Source: Chloroflexota bacterium (lineage in GTDB: Bacteria; Chloroflexota; Dehalococcoidia; Lucifugimonadales; Lucifugimonadaceae). From it: a stretch of 6,714 nt of DNA. The notes under the pieces are model-generated. The model was not told where the DNA came from. It saw nothing but the letters and a program-made list of their open reading frames with translations, and did not search any database. A program made the translations under genes and the position numbers. How positions within the stretch are numbered: the stretch's first letter is position 1; every line of letters starts with the position of its first letter. The stretch lies in NCBI GenBank assembly GCA_016210435.1, contig JACQUF010000043.1:1-6714 (forward strand). The letters are read 5' to 3'. Shown piece by piece: positions 5,723 through 6,714 of the stretch.

Positions 5723-6714
5723 CCCAGCAAGCCTCACTGAAGCCTGCGACTCGCGAGACCGTGTACGAGCCGGTCCCCGGCTGGGCCAGGATCCCGCACG
5801 GCATCTGGCTCAAGGAAGCCACCGCAGTGGCGGTCGACTCGGACGACCACGTTTACGTGTTCAACCGCGGCAATATGCCGGTCCTCGTATTCGACCCCAA
5901 GGGCAACGTCATCGACATGTGGGGCAACGAGGACCCGTACGGCGGCGTTGTCGAAATGACCGACCCCTACGGAAACAAGTACCAGGCGTGGGGCGGCCCG
6001 CGCTTCAAGCGACCACATGCAATCACGATCGATCACCAGGACAACATCTGGCTCGTCGATGATGTCGGTAATTTCGTCTATAAGACGGACAAGAAGGGCA
6101 AGGTGCTGATGTCGATCGGCACCGGCATCCCAGCGCCGCGCCAGAGCGGCCGGATGTTCAACAAGCCGACCGACGTGGCCATATCGCCCGCCAATGGCGA
6201 CATATTCATATCGGATGGCTACGGGAACTCGCGCGTCCACCTGATCGACCGCAGGGGCAAGCACATAAACTCATGGGGCGAGCCCGGGACCGAGCCAGGG
6301 CAATTCAGCCTGCCGCACAACATCGCCGTGCTTGGCGATGACAAGGTGATCGTGTGCGACCGCGAAAACCACCGCGTGCAGGTATTCACGATCGATGGCG
6401 AATTTGTCAGGGAATGGCATGTTCACAAGGCCACCGCGGTATTTGCAGGCAGGGGCGGTGACACGAACGTATACATCGGCGAGCAGGGACCGCCGCCCGT
6501 TCAGCTTGGCGTTCCCAATCTCGGCCACCGCGTTTCCATATATGGACGGGACGGGACATTGCGGACGCGGATCGGCGCGCCGCTGCCCGGAGAGGAGCCC
6601 AATCAGTTCCTCTGGCCGCACAGCGTCGCCGTGGACTCACGGGGCGACATCTACGTTGCGGAGGTTTCCTACGTCGAGGTCGGGCGATTCCTGAACCCGC
6701 CGCGGGCCATGGCC
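5719..6714 (+). CDS. Peptidyl-alpha-hydroxyglycine alpha-amidating lyase (PAL)-like NHL-repeat propeller protein, 3' end outside window
   Basis: A partial gene: 332 codons are visible and it runs off the right edge. The protein is an NHL-type beta-propeller, with repeated blades such as AVAVDSDDHVYVFNRG, KPTDVAISPANGDIFISDGYG and RENHRVQVF. The wording closely follows PAL, the zinc lyase that completes C-terminal peptide amidation in animals. From memory of the rat PAL structure, likely equivalents are: Arg533 as R50 (FNRG), zinc histidines as H100 (RPHAI), H200 (LPHNI) and H301 (WPHSV), Tyr654 as Y168 (SDGYGNSR) and Arg706 as R215 (CDREN), all in order and with similar spacing. The Cys after that Tyr in animal PAL is Gly here, and the Asp after the third His is Ser. 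There is no signal peptide, so it is probably cytosolic. The GTG start at 5719 overlaps the Ldh2 stop (GTGA). Its substrate is unknown; peptide amidation is unlikely without a hydroxylase partner. Confidence 0.8.
   Translation, partial: MTQQASLKPATRETVYEPVPGWARIPHGIWLKEATAVAVDSDDHVYVFNRGNMPVLVFDPKGNVIDMWGNEDPYGGVVEMTDPYGNKYQAWGGPRFKRPHAITIDHQDNIWLVDDVGNFVYKTDKKGKVLMSIGTGIPAPRQSGRMFNKPTDVAISPANGDIFISDGYGNSRVHLIDRRGKHINSWGEPGTEPGQFSLPHNIAVLGDDKVIVCDRENHRVQVFTIDGEFVREWHVHKATAVFAGRGGDTNVYIGEQGPPPVQLGVPNLGHRVSIYGRDGTLRTRIGAPLPGEEPNQFLWPHSVAVDSRGDIYVAEVSYVEVGRFLNPPRAMA

Noticed and set aside
5734..6264. A 176-codon minus-strand open frame opposite the PAL-like gene
   Set aside because: The plus-strand frame shows repeated propeller motifs and catalytic residues; the antisense product is a low-complexity Val/Asp/Arg-rich shadow.

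Overview
This GC-rich window carries six protein-coding genes, two of them cut by the window edges. I see no RNA gene, insertion sequence, CRISPR array or tRNA. Gene density, the gene families and the lack of mobile elements suggest the chromosome of a free-living, probably uncultivated heterotrophic bacterium. Soil or sediment lineages such as Methylomirabilota/Rokubacteria, Tectomicrobia, Binatota or Chloroflexota would fit. That placement is a low-confidence inference from gene content and base composition only.

Layout. Positions 1-872 (minus, 5' part only) encode the N-terminal 290 residues of a RocA/PruA-type L-glutamate-gamma-semialdehyde dehydrogenase. A 101-bp divergent spacer separates it from 974-2617 (plus), a 547-residue fusion of an aminoglycoside-phosphotransferase-like kinase domain and a P-loop ATPase/kinase domain. 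This gene converges, with an 8-bp overlap of the 3' ends, on 2610-3344 (minus), a DUF5343-like protein. A 197-bp divergent spacer rich in short repeats leads to 3542-4465 (plus), a ParB/Spo0J-family protein with no ParA beside it. After a 177-bp gap with a hairpin just behind the parB stop come two translationally coupled genes. At 4643-5722 is an Ldh2-family NAD(P)-dependent 2-hydroxyacid dehydrogenase. From 5719 to the right edge is a propeller protein resembling peptidyl-alpha-hydroxyglycine alpha-amidating lyase (PAL).

How the parts may work together. The dehydrogenase/PAL-like pair shares a GTGA stop/start overlap and is very likely one transcript. The PAL-like protein keeps residues that align in order and spacing with the zinc histidines and catalytic Arg/Tyr of the animal enzyme. 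It has no export signal and no hydroxylating partner in view, which points to a cytosolic lyase-type or related role on a small molecule. The DUF5343-like gene and the orphan ParB are divergently transcribed from a spacer holding phased CTATC/GATAG motifs, an inverted repeat across the DUF5343 start codon, and a 10-bp-phased GGACAGT repeat. This looks like a shared control region and is the most plausible undescribed regulatory module here. The left-hand aldehyde dehydrogenase and APH/ATPase genes look like ordinary chromosomal genes.
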